A stretch of 64,000 bases of DNA from contig NZ_JACVXB010000005.1 in the NCBI RefSeq assembly GCF_014596945.1, positions 124,001 to 188,000 of the forward strand. The letters are read 5' to 3'. Both the position numbers and the translations under genes were made by a program. Below are positions 35,454 through 45,647 of this stretch, one piece after another. The notes under the pieces are model-generated. The model saw only the letters and a list, made by a program, of their open reading frames with translations. It ran no database searches and was not told where the DNA came from. Position 1 is the first letter of the stretch. Each line of letters begins with the position of its first letter. The DNA is from Aestuariibaculum sediminum (GTDB lineage Bacteria > Bacteroidota > Bacteroidia > Flavobacteriales > Flavobacteriaceae).

Positions 35454-36717
35454 ACACTAAAAACTGAAACAAATCAGGTTTATTATTTAAATAATCTCCA
35501 AAGAAATTACGTTGCTTCATTTTGACTATTAAAGGCTCCAGATCAGATGAGGATTTCAATTGAATACCCACAACTGCAGACCCGTTTTCCCGATTGGTTT
35601 TTTTCGCATATTGAAAAAAAGTAATATCGTCGTTTGGCCCTAAAATATCAACTACAAATTCTCTCAGTGCTCCGGCACGCTGCGGAAACTTCACGATAAA
35701 ATAATGTTTTAAATTGGCATATAACAAGGCTCGCTCTTTAATTTCAGCGGTGCGTGTAATATCATTATTACTTCCACTCACTACACAAACTACGTTCTTA
35801 CCTTTAATCTGCTCAGCATAAAAATCTAAAGCAGAAATACTTAGTGCGCCAGCCGGCTCTACAACTATTGCATCCTTATTATAAAGCTCTAAAATGGTTT
35901 CGCAAACTTTACCTTCCGGCACTGTAATAACATCGTGTAAATTAGCTTTACAGATTTCAAAGGTTAAATCACCTACGCGCTTTACAGCTGCTCCATCAAT
36001 AAATTTTTCAATTTCTTCTAATTCAGTATTAATACCATTTTCAATAGAGACTTTCATAGAAGGAGCGCCCTCGGGTTCAACCCCTATAATTTTGGTATTC
36101 GGCGATAAAGTTTTAAACACCGTTGAAAGTCCAGATGCTAATCCACCACCACCTATAGCAATAAAAACATAATCAATGGGCACGGTGGTTTGCTCTAAAA
36201 TTTCAAGGCCAATGGTAGCCTGCCCCTCAATAACTTTTTCATCGTTAAAAGGATGTATAAATGTTTTTTGTTGCTCTTCACATTCTTTCATCGCTGCATT
36301 ATTGGCATCATCGAATGTATCACCAATAAGTTTGATTTCAATGTAATCTTCGCCAAACATTTTAACCTGCTGTACCTTTTGATTAGGCGTTGGTGCAGGC
36401 ATATAAATACTTCCCTTAATTTTTAATAATTTACAAGACAATGCTACCCCTTGCGCATGATTTCCAGCACTGGCGCATACCACACCATTAGCCGATTCTT
36501 CTTCGGTTAAAGAGCTTATTTTATTGTAAGCCCCCCTAATTTTATATGAACGAACCTGCTGAAGGTCTTCACGCTTCAAAAATATGTTCGCATCGAATTG
36601 TTTAGAATACCTAAAGGCAGGGCCTAAAGGCGTAACTGCCGATACCTGTTTAATGGTATCGGCAGCTACTTTAACATTATCTATACTAGGAAAATATGTG
36701 GTTTTCCCCTTTTCCAT
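35452..36717 (-). CDS. ilvA: Threonine dehydratase (biosynthetic)
   Basis: This enzyme makes 2-oxobutanoate from threonine, the first isoleucine-specific step. It is 421 residues with pyridoxal phosphate Lys59 in RSYKIRGAYNKI, and GGGGLASG (about residue 188) for phosphate binding. The C-terminal ACT-like domain starts near residue 335 (YFIVKFPQRAGALREFV), a single copy and shorter than E. coli IlvA. It is last in the ilvDBNCA operon, 37 bases after ilvC, where feedback by isoleucine would be exerted. Confidence 0.95.
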   Translation of the reverse strand: MEKGKTTYFPSIDNVKVAADTIKQVSAVTPLGPAFRYSKQFDANIFLKREDLQQVRSYKIRGAYNKISSLTEEESANGVVCASAGNHAQGVALSCKLLKIKGSIYMPAPTPNQKVQQVKMFGEDYIEIKLIGDTFDDANNAAMKECEEQQKTFIHPFNDEKVIEGQATIGLEILEQTTVPIDYVFIAIGGGGLASGLSTVFKTLSPNTKIIGVEPEGAPSMKVSIENGINTELEEIEKFIDGAAVKRVGDLTFEICKANLHDVITVPEGKVCETILELYNKDAIVVEPAGALSISALDFYAEQIKGKNVVCVVSGSNNDITRTAEIKERALLYANLKHYFIVKFPQRAGALREFVVDILGPNDDITFFQYAKKTNRENGSAVVGIQLKSSSDLEPLIVKMKQRNFFGDYLNNKPDLFQFLV

Positions 36718-36754
36718 ATATAATTTCTTTAATGTTTTGCTATCGCAAATTAAA

Positions 36755-38230
36755 TTAAACGATTGGCTTCATTGCCGTCATCGATGCTCTTAAGAAAGCT
36801 CCAATTTTTTCTACTGGGTGTTCTCTTAGGGCTTTATTAACAGCAATTAACTTAGCATTATCTACACCTTTACCATTATCTGTAGCATATGCTTTTCCAA
36901 TAACATCTGTGTCTATTTTAGTCATGAAATCTGCTAATAATGGCTTACATGCATGGTCGAATAAATAACAACCGTATTCAGCCGTATCAGAAATCACACT
37001 GTTCATTTCGTATAATTTACGTCTGGCAATAGTATTTGCAATAAGCGGCGTTTCGTGTAACGACTCGTAATAAGCCGATGCATCGATAATTCCAGAATCG
37101 GTCATAGCTTCAAAAGCTAACTCAACACCAGCTCTTACCATAGCTACCATTAACACACCGTTATCATAAAATTCTTGCTCAGAAATCTCAACATCACCAG
37201 CCGGAGTTTTTTCAAAAGCTGTTTCAGCAGTTGCTGCTCTCCATGTTAATAATTTCTCATCACCATTAGCCCAATCTTCCATCATACCACTAGAAAAGCG
37301 ACCTTCCATAATGTCGTCCATATGTTTTTGGAATAAAGGACGCATAATATCTTTTAATTCTTCAGAAAGTTCGAACGCTTTAATTTTAGCTGGATTGGAA
37401 AGCCTGTCCATCATGTTAGTGATACCACCATATTTAAGACCTTCGGTAATGGTTTCCCACCCGTACTGGATTAATTTTGAAGCGTATCCTGGTTCAATAC
37501 CTTTTTCAATCATTTTATCGAAACAAAGAATCGATCCTGTTTGTAATAACCCACACAAAATGGTTTGCTCACCCATTAAATCTGATTTCACCTCAGCTAC
37601 GAATGATGATTCTAAGACACCAGCTCTGTCTCCACCTGTTGCCGCTGCGTAAGCTTTTGCTTGTGCCCATCCTTTTCCTTCTGGGTCATTTTCAGGGTGC
37701 ACTGCAATTAAAGTTGGTACACCAAATCCTCTTTTATATTCTTCGCGAACCTCTGAACCTGGACACTTAGGCGCTACCATGATTACGGTTAAATCTTCAC
37801 GAATTTGCGTTCCTTCTTCAACGATATTGAATCCGTGAGAATAGGATAATGTTGCTCCTTTTTTCATTAAAGGCATCACCGCTTTTACAACATTAGTATG
37901 TTGTTTATCTGGAGTTAAATTTAATACTAAATCTGCTGTTGGAATTAACTCTTCATAAGTACCTACATTAAATCCGTTATCGGTTGCGTTTACGTAAGAT
38001 TTACGTTTTTCGGCAATGGCCTGTGGTCTTAAAGCATATGAAATATCCAAACCAGAATCTCTCATATTTAATCCCTGGTTTAATCCTTGCGCTCCACACC
38101 CAACGATAACAATTTTTTTGCCTTTTAATGCATTTACACCATCTTCAAATTCTGAAGAGTCCATAAATCTACACTTCGATAATTGGTCCAATTTATCTCT
38201 TAACGAAAGTGTGTTAAAATAATTTCCCAT
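36755..38230 (-). CDS. ilvC: Ketol-acid reductoisomerase, class II (long form)
   Basis: It converts acetolactate or acetohydroxybutyrate to the dihydroxy acid with NADPH and magnesium. At 491 residues it is the long class II form, as in E. coli, with duplicated C-terminal helical domain. Cofactor motif is [17 protein letters not shown] (about residues 33-50); [19 protein letters not shown] and [13 protein letters not shown] follow, with metal-binding acidic residues. It starts ten bases after ilvN, so the two are probably translationally coupled. Confidence 0.97.
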   Translation of the reverse strand: MGNYFNTLSLRDKLDQLSKCRFMDSSEFEDGVNALKGKKIVIVGCGAQGLNQGLNMRDSGLDISYALRPQAIAEKRKSYVNATDNGFNVGTYEELIPTADLVLNLTPDKQHTNVVKAVMPLMKKGATLSYSHGFNIVEEGTQIREDLTVIMVAPKCPGSEVREEYKRGFGVPTLIAVHPENDPEGKGWAQAKAYAAATGGDRAGVLESSFVAEVKSDLMGEQTILCGLLQTGSILCFDKMIEKGIEPGYASKLIQYGWETITEGLKYGGITNMMDRLSNPAKIKAFELSEELKDIMRPLFQKHMDDIMEGRFSSGMMEDWANGDEKLLTWRAATAETAFEKTPAGDVEISEQEFYDNGVLMVAMVRAGVELAFEAMTDSGIIDASAYYESLHETPLIANTIARRKLYEMNSVISDTAEYGCYLFDHACKPLLADFMTKIDTDVIGKAYATDNGKGVDNAKLIAVNKALREHPVEKIGAFLRASMTAMKPIV

Positions 38231-38240
38231 TTTTTAATTT

Positions 38241-38780
38241 CTAGTTATTATGATTATTGAATGCTAATAGCATATCGGTTACTCTCATTTCGTCTTTGGT
38301 TACAGCAATGCGACCTGCGCGAACAAACTGCATAATTCCAAATACATTTAAATCTCTGCGAAGCGCCTCAATTTCGTGTCGTCTACCCGATTTCTCTAAA
38401 ACAAAAAATTCTTTGTTTACGGTTACAATTCTTGAGTTGCTTTCTTTTATAATATTTTGAATTTGAGGCTCTTCAAACAATAAATCCGATTTAATCTTAA
38501 ACATACAAGACTCGGTATAAATGGTTTGTTCATCGGTATGATAATAGGCACGAATAACCTCAACCTGCTTTTCAAATTGTTTAACAATTTTTGCTGCCTG
38601 AGCTTCTGTCATATTCACCACAATTACAAATCGAAACACATCATCGATTTCAGATTGTGAGGTAGTTAAACTTTCAATATTTATGTGTCTACGCTGAAAA
38701 ATAGCAGAAACGCGATTTAATAGACCGATGTTATTTTCGGTATATAGTGATATGGTATATGATTTTATTTCTTCGTTCAT
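38241..38780 (-). CDS. ilvN: Acetolactate synthase regulatory (small) subunit
   Basis: This is the ACT-domain small subunit of acetohydroxyacid synthase that confers valine feedback and raises catalytic activity. The N-terminal ACT domain is visible as YTISLYTENNIGLLNRVSAIFQRR (residues 7-30), with NIESLTTSQSE. At 179 residues it is slightly longer than the 160-residue enterobacterial form. Its start is 121 bases after ilvB, in a spacer with the direct repeat AGATATTAGATT (plus-strand reading). Confidence 0.93.
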   Translation of the reverse strand: MNEEIKSYTISLYTENNIGLLNRVSAIFQRRHINIESLTTSQSEIDDVFRFVIVVNMTEAQAAKIVKQFEKQVEVIRAYYHTDEQTIYTESCMFKIKSDLLFEEPQIQNIIKESNSRIVTVNKEFFVLEKSGRRHEIEALRRDLNVFGIMQFVRAGRIAVTKDEMRVTDMLLAFNNHNN

Positions 38781-38901
38781 TTTTTAAAGATATTAGATTA
38801 AGATATTAGATTTTAGAAAAACGCATCTTCATCTTTTAGTTATAATTCTTTTATTATATTTTTTTAGCTAAATTTTCCAAATTCTAACGTCTAACCACTT
38901 T

Positions 38902-40635
38902 TTAACTTAAACGTACATCTGAAACCGACGCTCCTGTTGGCACCATCGGGAATACATTATCTTCTTTTTCTACACATACTTCAAGGAAATACGAGTCTTT
39001 CGAAGCAATCATTTCTTTAACAGCATCGGCCAATTCTTCACGTTTTGTTACACGCTTTGCATCGATATGATACCCTTTTGCTATGGTTACAAAATCAGGA
39101 TTTGTCATTTCGGTTGAAGCGTAACGTTTATCAAAAAATAATTGTTGCCACTGGCGCACCATTCCTAAAAATTCATTATTTAAAACCACAATTTTCACCG
39201 GAACTTTGGTTTGAAAAATAGTACCCAACTCCTGAATATTCATTTGATAGCCTCCATCACCAATAATAGCAACAACTTCACGATCTGGCGCACCCATTTT
39301 TGCACCTATGGCTGCTGGCAAAGCAAATCCCATGGTACCCAATCCACCTGAAGTGATATTACTTTTTGTCACATTAAAATCGGCATAGCGACAAGCAATC
39401 ATTTGGTGCTGACCAACATCGGAAACAATAGCTGCCTTACCTTTAGTTTCTTCATTTATCTGTCTTAATACTTCACCCATGGTTAAACCTTCTTTAACAG
39501 GGTGAATATCACCTTTAATTACTTTTTCAAATTCAATAGCATACAAGTCTTTAAATTTTTGTAACCAAGCATCGTGCGATTTAGCTTCCAATAGTGGAAT
39601 TAGCTGTGCTAAACTATCTTTAGAATCGCCAACTACAGCCACATCGGTTTTCACATTTTTATCAATCTCGGCCGGATCTATATCAAAATGAATGACTTTT
39701 GCTTGAGTAGCATAGGTATCTAATTTTCCAGTTACACGGTCATCAAAACGCATTCCTATCGCAATAAGTACATCGCATTCGTTGGTTAATTTATTTGGCG
39801 CATAATTACCGTGCATTCCCACCATTCCAATATTTAAAGGATGTGAGGTAGGAATCGCTGAAGCCCCTAAAATAGTCCAAGCTGCAGGAATTCCGGCCTT
39901 TTCGATTACCGTTTTAAGCTCCTCTTCGGCCTGACCTAAAATAACACCTTGCCCCCAAACGATCATTGGTTTTTTAGCTGAGTTAATCAACTCTGCCGCA
40001 GCCTTAACATCATCAGGGTTTGTTTTTGGCACTGGAATATAGCTACGCACACCTTTACATGGCTCGTATTCAAAATCTAATTCGCCAATCTGTGCATCTT
40101 TAGTAATGTCAACAAGTACTGGCCCTGGGCGTCCGCTTTTTGCAATATAAAAGGCCTTAGCCAAAGCCTTAGGAATATCGGCTGCTTTGGTTACCTGGCA
40201 ATTCCATTTTGTAACCGGCGTAGAGATACCAACAATATCGGTTTCCTGAAAAGCATCGCTTCCTAATAAATGAGAAAACACCTGACCTGTAATACAAACC
40301 AAAGGTGTAGAATCTATTTGTGCATCGGCAATACCTGTTACTAAGTTTGTGGCTCCCGGTCCTGAAGTAGCCATGGCCACACCAACTTTACCCGAAATAC
40401 GTGCATACCCCTGAGCAGCATGCGCAGCCCCTTGTTCGTGTCGCGTTAATACATGATGAATTTGATCTTGAAACTTAAATAATTCATCGTAAACTGGCAT
40501 GATAGCACCACCAGGGTACCCATAAAGAATATCAACACCTTCTGCGATTAAACTTCGTACTACGGCTTCGCTTCCTGAGATACGCATGGTTTTACTTGTT
40601 TCCGTTTTATTTTGTTTTATTATTTGTGAATCCAT
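38902..40635 (-). CDS. ilvB: Acetolactate synthase catalytic (large) subunit
   Basis: The thiamine diphosphate enzyme makes acetolactate and acetohydroxybutyrate, the first common step to valine, leucine and isoleucine. It is 577 residues; catalytic Glu is in HEQGAAHAAQGYARISG (about residue 65), FAD-like middle domain from about residue 200, and the ThDP site GDGGYQMN...LNNEFLGM at about residues 440-475. It pairs with ilvN downstream, 41 bases after ilvD. Confidence 0.96.
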   Translation of the reverse strand: MDSQIIKQNKTETSKTMRISGSEAVVRSLIAEGVDILYGYPGGAIMPVYDELFKFQDQIHHVLTRHEQGAAHAAQGYARISGKVGVAMATSGPGATNLVTGIADAQIDSTPLVCITGQVFSHLLGSDAFQETDIVGISTPVTKWNCQVTKAADIPKALAKAFYIAKSGRPGPVLVDITKDAQIGELDFEYEPCKGVRSYIPVPKTNPDDVKAAAELINSAKKPMIVWGQGVILGQAEEELKTVIEKAGIPAAWTILGASAIPTSHPLNIGMVGMHGNYAPNKLTNECDVLIAIGMRFDDRVTGKLDTYATQAKVIHFDIDPAEIDKNVKTDVAVVGDSKDSLAQLIPLLEAKSHDAWLQKFKDLYAIEFEKVIKGDIHPVKEGLTMGEVLRQINEETKGKAAIVSDVGQHQMIACRYADFNVTKSNITSGGLGTMGFALPAAIGAKMGAPDREVVAIIGDGGYQMNIQELGTIFQTKVPVKIVVLNNEFLGMVRQWQQLFFDKRYASTEMTNPDFVTIAKGYHIDAKRVTKREELADAVKEMIASKDSYFLEVCVEKEDNVFPMVPTGASVSDVRLS

Positions 40636-40676
40636 ATTCCCAATTAAATTTTATGAGATTTCCGCTTTTGCAGAAA

Positions 40677-42362
40677 CTAGAATGCATCGGTTACACAGCC
40701 TTTTGAAGCCGAAGCTACCGATCTTGCATATTTGTATAATATTCCTTTCTTGTGCTTTAATTCAGGTGCAACCCAAGCCGCTTTTCGTTTTGCTAATTCT
40801 TCTTCAGAAATCAACACATTAATCGAGTTGTCTTCTGCACTAATTCTTATTTTATCGCCAGTTTGCACTAATCCAATGGTGCCTCCAGTTTGTGCCTCTG
40901 GAGTAATATGTCCAACCACAAAACCGTGAGTTCCACCAGAAAAACGACCATCGGTAATTAAGGCCACCGATTTCCCTAAACCAGCTCCCATAATTAAAGA
41001 GGTTGGCTTTAACATTTCTGGCATACCTGGCCCTCCTTTTGGTCCTACATAACGAATAACGACCACATCTCCTTTTTCTACTTCTCCGTTAGAAATTCCA
41101 GTATTAGCTGCCTGCTCGCCATCAAACACAACCGCTTTTCCTTCGAAAACTAAACCTTCCTTTCCAGAAATTTTTGCTACGGCTCCTTCTTCGGCTAAAT
41201 TTCCGTAAAGGATTTGCAAGTTCCCTGAGGATTTTAAAGCTTTATCTTTTGGATAAATAACGTCCTGATCATTTTCGAAAGAAATTGGCTCTACGTCCTT
41301 TAAATTTTCAGCCAATGTTTTTCCTGTAACAGTCATACAGTCACCGTGTAAATAGCCGTTATCCAATAAATATTTCATAACCGCTGGCGTTCCTCCTACA
41401 CCATGTACATCTTCCATAAGATACTTACCACTTGGCTTTAAATCGGCAATTAAAGGAGTACGGTCGCTAACACGTTGAAAATCCTCTAAAGTAAATTCTA
41501 TATCGGCCGCATGGGCTATAGCCAAGAAGTGCAATACAGCATTTGTAGAACCTCCTAACGCATTTACAATCGCAATGGCATTTTCAATAGATTCTTTTGT
41601 AATAATATCTAATGGTTTTAGATCTAGCTCTAGTAGGTTTTTAATTGCTATGGCTGTTCGCTCACTTTCCGATAATTTATTAGGATTTTCGGCTGGAATA
41701 GATGAATTGTAAGGTAAAGCAAGCCCCATACATTCTATAGCCGAAGCCATAGTATTAGCAGTATACATACCTCCACAAGCACCTGCACCAGGAATGGCGC
41801 GTTTAATAATTTCACGGTATTCTTCTTCATCTATTTCACCTGCAACTTTCTGTCCTAAAGCTTCAAAAGCAGAAACAATATTTAATTTTCTTCCTTTGTA
41901 GTTTCCTGAGGCAATAGTTCCGCCGTACATCATAATAGACGGACGGTTTAATCGCAGCATAGCGATAATAGCACCTGGCATATTTTTATCACAACCTACC
42001 ACAGAGATTAATGCGTCATAGCTTTGGGCATTCATAACTGTTTCAATAGAATCGGCAATGATATCGCGAGAAGCTAAAGAATAATTCATTCCTGAAGTTC
42101 CCATAGAAATACCGTCGCTTACACCAATGGTATTAAACCCTAAACCAACTAATCCGGCAATATTACATTCAATTTTAATCTCCTTAGCTAAATTATTTAA
42201 ATGCATATTACATGGGTTACCATCGTAACCGGTACTTGCAATACCCACTTGAGCTTTATTCATATCTTCATCGGTCAATCCTACTGCATAAAGCATGGCT
42301 TGAGAAGCTGGTTGAGATTCATCCTGTGTAAGTCGCTTACTGTATTTATTAAGTTCTTTCAT
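40677..42362 (-). CDS. ilvD: Dihydroxy-acid dehydratase
   Basis: An iron-sulfur enzyme that dehydrates dihydroxyisovalerate and dihydroxymethylvalerate in the penultimate step of the pathway. It is 561 residues; cluster Cys candidates are in [10 protein letters not shown] (about residue 52), [11 protein letters not shown] (about 124) and [16 protein letters not shown] (about 195). The C-terminal [19 protein letters not shown] is the substrate site. It is the first gene of the ilv operon, 243 bases after the attenuator hairpin. Confidence 0.97.
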   Translation of the reverse strand: MKELNKYSKRLTQDESQPASQAMLYAVGLTDEDMNKAQVGIASTGYDGNPCNMHLNNLAKEIKIECNIAGLVGLGFNTIGVSDGISMGTSGMNYSLASRDIIADSIETVMNAQSYDALISVVGCDKNMPGAIIAMLRLNRPSIMMYGGTIASGNYKGRKLNIVSAFEALGQKVAGEIDEEEYREIIKRAIPGAGACGGMYTANTMASAIECMGLALPYNSSIPAENPNKLSESERTAIAIKNLLELDLKPLDIITKESIENAIAIVNALGGSTNAVLHFLAIAHAADIEFTLEDFQRVSDRTPLIADLKPSGKYLMEDVHGVGGTPAVMKYLLDNGYLHGDCMTVTGKTLAENLKDVEPISFENDQDVIYPKDKALKSSGNLQILYGNLAEEGAVAKISGKEGLVFEGKAVVFDGEQAANTGISNGEVEKGDVVVIRYVGPKGGPGMPEMLKPTSLIMGAGLGKSVALITDGRFSGGTHGFVVGHITPEAQTGGTIGLVQTGDKIRISAEDNSINVLISEEELAKRKAAWVAPELKHKKGILYKYARSVASASKGCVTDAF

Positions 42363-42604
42363 TTTTATTAAAGATATTCTACAATCTATCCTTTATTATA
42401 TTTGATACTTTATATATTTAAGATTTATTTTAGAGATAATACACCCGTAAAACTAAGCTTCGAAAGTAACTCTTTAGGTTTTTATATCTCATTTTCATTC
42501 ATTTTTAAGGTTAAATTCATTACAACCAAAAAACACATAAATATTTGTTTTTCAGTTGTTTAGACTGAAATTTTTATGATGTTCAAAAATTTAAATATTC
42601 ATAC
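42363..42604 (-). other. Untranslated leader between ilv attenuator and ilvD
   Basis: No gene is seen in these 242 bases. They are AT-rich and include a small 7-bp hairpin TTTCAGT/ACTGAAA at 42550-42570. A second promoter here is possible but no full consensus was found. The spacer is long for a leader and may hold further RNA structure. Confidence 0.5.
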
Positions 42605-42632
42605 AAAAAAAGCCTCCCAATTCTGGAAGGCT
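42605..42632 (-). terminator. Attenuator terminator hairpin before ilvDBNCA
   Basis: Minus-strand AGCCTTCC (from 42625-42632) pairs with GGGAGGCT (from 42611-42618), an 8-bp stem with one G-U pair and a six-base loop, then T residues at 42605-42611. The same AGCCTTCC is perfectly complementary to GGAAGGCT at 42662-42669, just after the leader-peptide stop region, so terminator and antiterminator exclude each other. Confidence 0.85.
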
Positions 42633-42656
42633 CTATATATTCTTATAAACATTTTA

Positions 42657-42731
42657 AATATAGCCTTCCTATCCTTGTGAAATAATCACAATGACAATAA
42701 TAGAAATGCTAATTAAAATTTGGTTTTTCAT
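42657..42731 (-). promoter_or_regulatory. Leader and antiterminator of the ilv attenuator
   Basis: The leader peptide gene is followed by segment GGAAGGCT at 42662-42669, which can pair with 42625-42632 to prevent the terminator. A ribosome stalled on the Ile/Val codons would free this segment; a ribosome at the stop codon would cover it and let the terminator form. This is the classic attenuation arrangement, read directly from the sequence. Confidence 0.8.
42669..42731 (-). CDS. ilv operon leader peptide (Ile/Val-rich)
   Basis: A 20-residue peptide, M-K-N-Q-I-L-I-S-I-S-I-I-V-I-V-I-I-S-Q-G, encoded on the minus strand with ATG at 42731 and TAG at 42669. Eight Ile, two Val and one Leu codons lie in a run, mostly ATT. 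The stop overlaps the start of the antiterminator segment. It is too short for normal gene calling, but its content fits exactly the end products of the ilvDBNCA operon. The peptide itself has no predicted function; its translation senses charged branched-chain tRNAs. A cluster of Ile over Val suggests isoleucine is the main signal. Confidence 0.85.
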   Translation of the reverse strand: MKNQILISISIIVIVIISQG

Positions 42732-42745
42732 AATGCTTAAAGCAG

Positions 42746-42776
42746 CAAATATTTAAAAATTTTATTTAACTACCAA
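42746..42776 (-). promoter_or_regulatory. Predicted promoter for the ilv leader
   Basis: On the minus strand, AATATTTG (42746-42753) is one base from the -7 consensus TAnnTTTG, and TTG (42774-42776) lies 20 bases upstream. The leader ATG at 42731 is then about 15 bases inside, so the transcript starts just before the leader peptide. Confidence 0.55.
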
Positions 42777-42827
42777 TTAAATCCTTAAAAAAAACAAAAC
42801 AAAGGCCTTATTACTTTTTATTTTTTT

Positions 42828-42835
42828 TACTTTTG
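42828..42835 (+). promoter_or_regulatory. Predicted -7 promoter element for metK
   Basis: TACTTTTG matches TAnnTTTG exactly and lies 15 bases before the first pairing element of the SAM riboswitch. No TTG at the -33 position was found. Confidence 0.55.
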
Positions 42836-42849
42836 CCCTCTAAAATAAC

Positions 42850-42979
42850 AGAGGAAAGATTTGACTGATTGCAACCTCTTTCAAATATAACAAAGTTGTA
42901 TTTGAGATGCCGTTAAACATACGGCATGAAAAATGCTAAAGGCAGTGTAAACTTCCTTCGACGTTTATCCGTCAAATCT
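42850..42979 (+). promoter_or_regulatory. SAM-II-type riboswitch upstream of metK
   Basis: The aptamer begins with stem AGAGG (42850-42854)/CCTCT (42875-42879), enclosing AGATTTGAC...GATTGCAA, the SAM-II consensus, and ends with GCTAAAGG (42935-42942). Between them are two extra hairpins absent from the minimal form: 42882-42904 (10-bp stem with one G-U) and 42907-42927 (ATGCCGT/ACGGCAT). Downstream, GTCAAATCT (42971-42979) is an exact complement of AGATTTGAC at 42857-42865, so it can disrupt the aptamer; it ends 18 bases before the metK ATG. SAM made by MetK would bind and lower expression. The class follows motif likeness; SAM-V is close. Confidence 0.85.
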
Positions 42980-42997
42980 AAGTATAAAAACAGTTTT

Positions 42998-44251
42998 ATG
43001 GCATATTTATTTACTTCGGAAAGTGTTTCTGAAGGGCACCCAGATAAGGTCGCAGACCAAATTAGTGATGCTTTAATCGATCATTTTTTAGCTTTCGATA
43101 AGGAATCTAAAGTAGCATGTGAAACACTAGTTACAACAGGTCAGGTGGTTTTAGCCGGCGAGGTAAAATCGCATACCTATTTAGATGTTCAAAAAATCGC
43201 AAGAGACACCATTAATAACATTGGTTACACCAAAGGCGAATATATGTTTGATGGTAATTCATGTGGTGTGTTTTCGGCCATACACGAACAATCTGATGAT
43301 ATTAACAGAGGTGTAGACCGCGCTTCAAAAGAAGAACAAGGCGCAGGAGACCAAGGCATGATGTTCGGTTACGCTACTAATGAAACCGAAAATTTTATGC
43401 CTTTAGCTTTAGATTTATCGCATAGAATTTTAAAAGAACTCTCTGAATTACGGAGAGAAAATAAAGATATTACTTATTTAAGACCCGACTCTAAAAGTCA
43501 GGTAACCATAGAGTATAGTGACGATAATATTCCACAGCGCATTGATGCTATTGTAGTTTCCACTCAGCACGATGATTTTGCCGATGATGATACCATGCTT
43601 GCGAAAATTAGAAAAGATATAGTTGACATTTTAATTCCTCGCGTGGTAGCTAAATTACCAGAACAAATTCAAGCATTATTTAATGAAGATATTAAATACC
43701 ATATTAACCCGACTGGTAAATTTGTAATTGGCGGCCCTCATGGAGACACCGGACTTACGGGACGTAAAATTATTGTGGACACTTATGGCGGTAAAGGCGC
43801 ACACGGAGGTGGAGCCTTTTCTGGAAAAGACCCAAGCAAAGTAGACCGTAGTGCTGCATATGCAACACGCCATATTGCGAAAAATTTAGTTGCTGCAGGT
43901 GTTGCCGATGAAATTTTAGTTCAGGTAAGTTATGCGATTGGTGTGGTTGAACCAATGGGTATTTTTATTAATACCTACGGCACTTGCCCGTTTAACATGA
44001 CGGATGGTGAAATTGCTGAAAAGGTTTCTGAAATTTTCGACATGAGACCTTTCGCTATAGAAGAACGCTTAAAACTTAGAAACCCTATATATAGTGAAAC
44101 TGCTGCTTACGGACACATGGGACGCACCAATGAGGTCGTAACAAAAACATTCTCGCAGCCAACAGGCGAAAGTGTTACTTTGGATGTAGAGTTATTTACT
44201 TGGGAAAAATTAGATTATGTGGATAAAATAAAAGAAGCTTTTAACCTATAA
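42998..44251 (+). CDS. metK: S-adenosylmethionine synthase
   Basis: It makes SAM from methionine and ATP in the cytoplasm. The start at 42998 gives [21 protein letters not shown], the conserved N-terminus with the His-Pro-Asp ATP site; a longer open frame from 42926 runs through the riboswitch and is not coding. Other motifs are [12 protein letters not shown] (about residue 122) and [16 protein letters not shown] (about 270). At 417 residues it is in the family range. It is divergent from the ilv operon. Confidence 0.97.
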   Translation: MAYLFTSESVSEGHPDKVADQISDALIDHFLAFDKESKVACETLVTTGQVVLAGEVKSHTYLDVQKIARDTINNIGYTKGEYMFDGNSCGVFSAIHEQSDDINRGVDRASKEEQGAGDQGMMFGYATNETENFMPLALDLSHRILKELSELRRENKDITYLRPDSKSQVTIEYSDDNIPQRIDAIVVSTQHDDFADDDTMLAKIRKDIVDILIPRVVAKLPEQIQALFNEDIKYHINPTGKFVIGGPHGDTGLTGRKIIVDTYGGKGAHGGGAFSGKDPSKVDRSAAYATRHIAKNLVAAGVADEILVQVSYAIGVVEPMGIFINTYGTCPFNMTDGEIAEKVSEIFDMRPFAIEERLKLRNPIYSETAAYGHMGRTNEVVTKTFSQPTGESVTLDVELFTWEKLDYVDKIKEAFNL

Positions 44252-44273
44252 TTTAATTTCATAAAAAAATGTA

Positions 44274-44308
44274 AACGCCATTAGAAGTATTCTGATGGCG
44301 TTTTTTAT
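44274..44308 (+). terminator. Terminator of metK
   Basis: Stem AACGCCAT (44274-44281)/ATGGCGTT (44295-44302) continues inward with AGAA/TTCT, and T residues follow. It is 22 bases after the stop codon. Confidence 0.85.
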
Positions 44309-44342
44309 TATACGGATTAAAAATCTAAATTTACTGAAATAA

Positions 44343-44366
44343 AAAAGCCTGCATGAGCAGGCTTTT
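44343..44366 (-). terminator. Terminator of tRNA-Tyr
   Basis: Stem AAAAGCCTGC/GCAGGCTTTT around the loop ATGA, with a T-run on the minus strand, lies eight bases downstream of the tRNA. Confidence 0.8.
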
Positions 44367-44374
44367 CAGTTTTG

Positions 44375-44456
<82 letters not shown>

Positions 44457-44593
44457 AAAACCGGCTGCAAATATATCACAGATTATTATATTAAACAACA
44501 CAAATTTCATGCATTTTAAAAAAAATATTCAAAACCATAATTAACAACAGTTTAGAAATTCATTTTTTTCAACTTTGCCCAATTCCTCACCTC

Positions 44594-45409
44594 TTAAAAC
44601 CTGCGATCACCACGACGCTCTCTAAATTGCGCCCTCATTTCTTCGGTTTTCTTAATTTTTAAGGCATCAAACTCTTCTCGTGTAATTTCTTTTCCCTTTG
44701 ATGGTTTTTCTAAATCTATTCCTTCCGGAGGATTCATTACTATTTTATTGCAGTATAAAGTTTTATTCTCTTCTGTTATTTCTAGAATTAAACCTGGTAA
44801 CCCCCAATAATCACCTGGCCCCATATTTACCGGTAATTGCAAGGTATACCACGCCTCAACCTCAACTTCCTTCATTTCTTTAGGCTCTTCACCTTCAGAG
44901 TTTCTTCTAAAACTTTCGAACCCGATGTTAGGCATCATACGTTTTGCTGTAGCTTTTAAACATATATAATCGCCAATTTTCTTCGATTCATTGGTCATTT
45001 TCCATTCCAATTTTGGCAATTCATCTTTTATCAAAAATTGTTTTCCAAAAAACTCTTGATCCTGAACCAATAAATTTTCTTTTGTATTCTTGTATTTAGG
45101 GCCGTTATTAAAACTATTCATCATACCCCGCCAACGATTACCTTCAGATGATTCATTTTCCACCTGCCTATACATAGATTCGGTTTGATTAAACATTAAT
45201 GTATAAGATTTATCTAGCATGTTTTTCATGCGCTCTACAATACGTTTTTGTCGCTCCGGATCCATATTACCATCACCAAAACGAGTAGGATCTATACTTG
45301 TACTGGACGAATAATAAGCGATGGCTTGAAAATCTTTTTGCGCCATAGACTTTTGCATGAACACTAAGGCCAACCCAAGAAATATAATTTTTAAATGATT
45401 CTTTTTCAT
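44594..45409 (-). CDS. GLPGLI-family protein
   Basis: This 271-residue exported protein belongs to a Bacteroidetes-specific family named for its GLPGLI motif, here in GDYWGLPGLILEI (about residue 200). The signal peptide ends near KSMAQ. The family has no established function. The Arg-rich tail (RERRGDRRF) is unusual but common to this group. The gene is alone and oriented against metK's terminator. Confidence 0.85.
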   Translation of the reverse strand: MKKNHLKIIFLGLALVFMQKSMAQKDFQAIAYYSSSTSIDPTRFGDGNMDPERQKRIVERMKNMLDKSYTLMFNQTESMYRQVENESSEGNRWRGMMNSFNNGPKYKNTKENLLVQDQEFFGKQFLIKDELPKLEWKMTNESKKIGDYICLKATAKRMMPNIGFESFRRNSEGEEPKEMKEVEVEAWYTLQLPVNMGPGDYWGLPGLILEITEENKTLYCNKIVMNPPEGIDLEKPSKGKEITREEFDALKIKKTEEMRAQFRERRGDRRF

Positions 45410-45647
45410 ACGTTACTATTGAATTAGGTTTTTTAGTAAGACATTAAATATAGAATTAAGTTTAATCGAACTGTGTTAAATTATCCCTAAACTATGTGGC
45501 TAGTTATTTATCTTCAAACCAGTAGCTGTTATAATTTATAGAAAAACTTACCTTTTTTTGTATTTTTACTCTCCACACAAAATTAAACATGGTAAATACG
45601 CGCCATCAATTGTAATATTTACCAAACTACTAAACAATAAACATTAA

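Noticed and set aside
38785-38815. Direct repeat AGATATTAGATT between ilvN and ilvB as a CRISPR or operator
   Set aside because: Only two adjacent copies in an AT-rich spacer; no array or known binding motif.
42926-42997. N-terminal extension of MetK from the ATG at 42926
   Set aside because: It lies inside the riboswitch, and the conserved MetK N-terminus begins at 42998.
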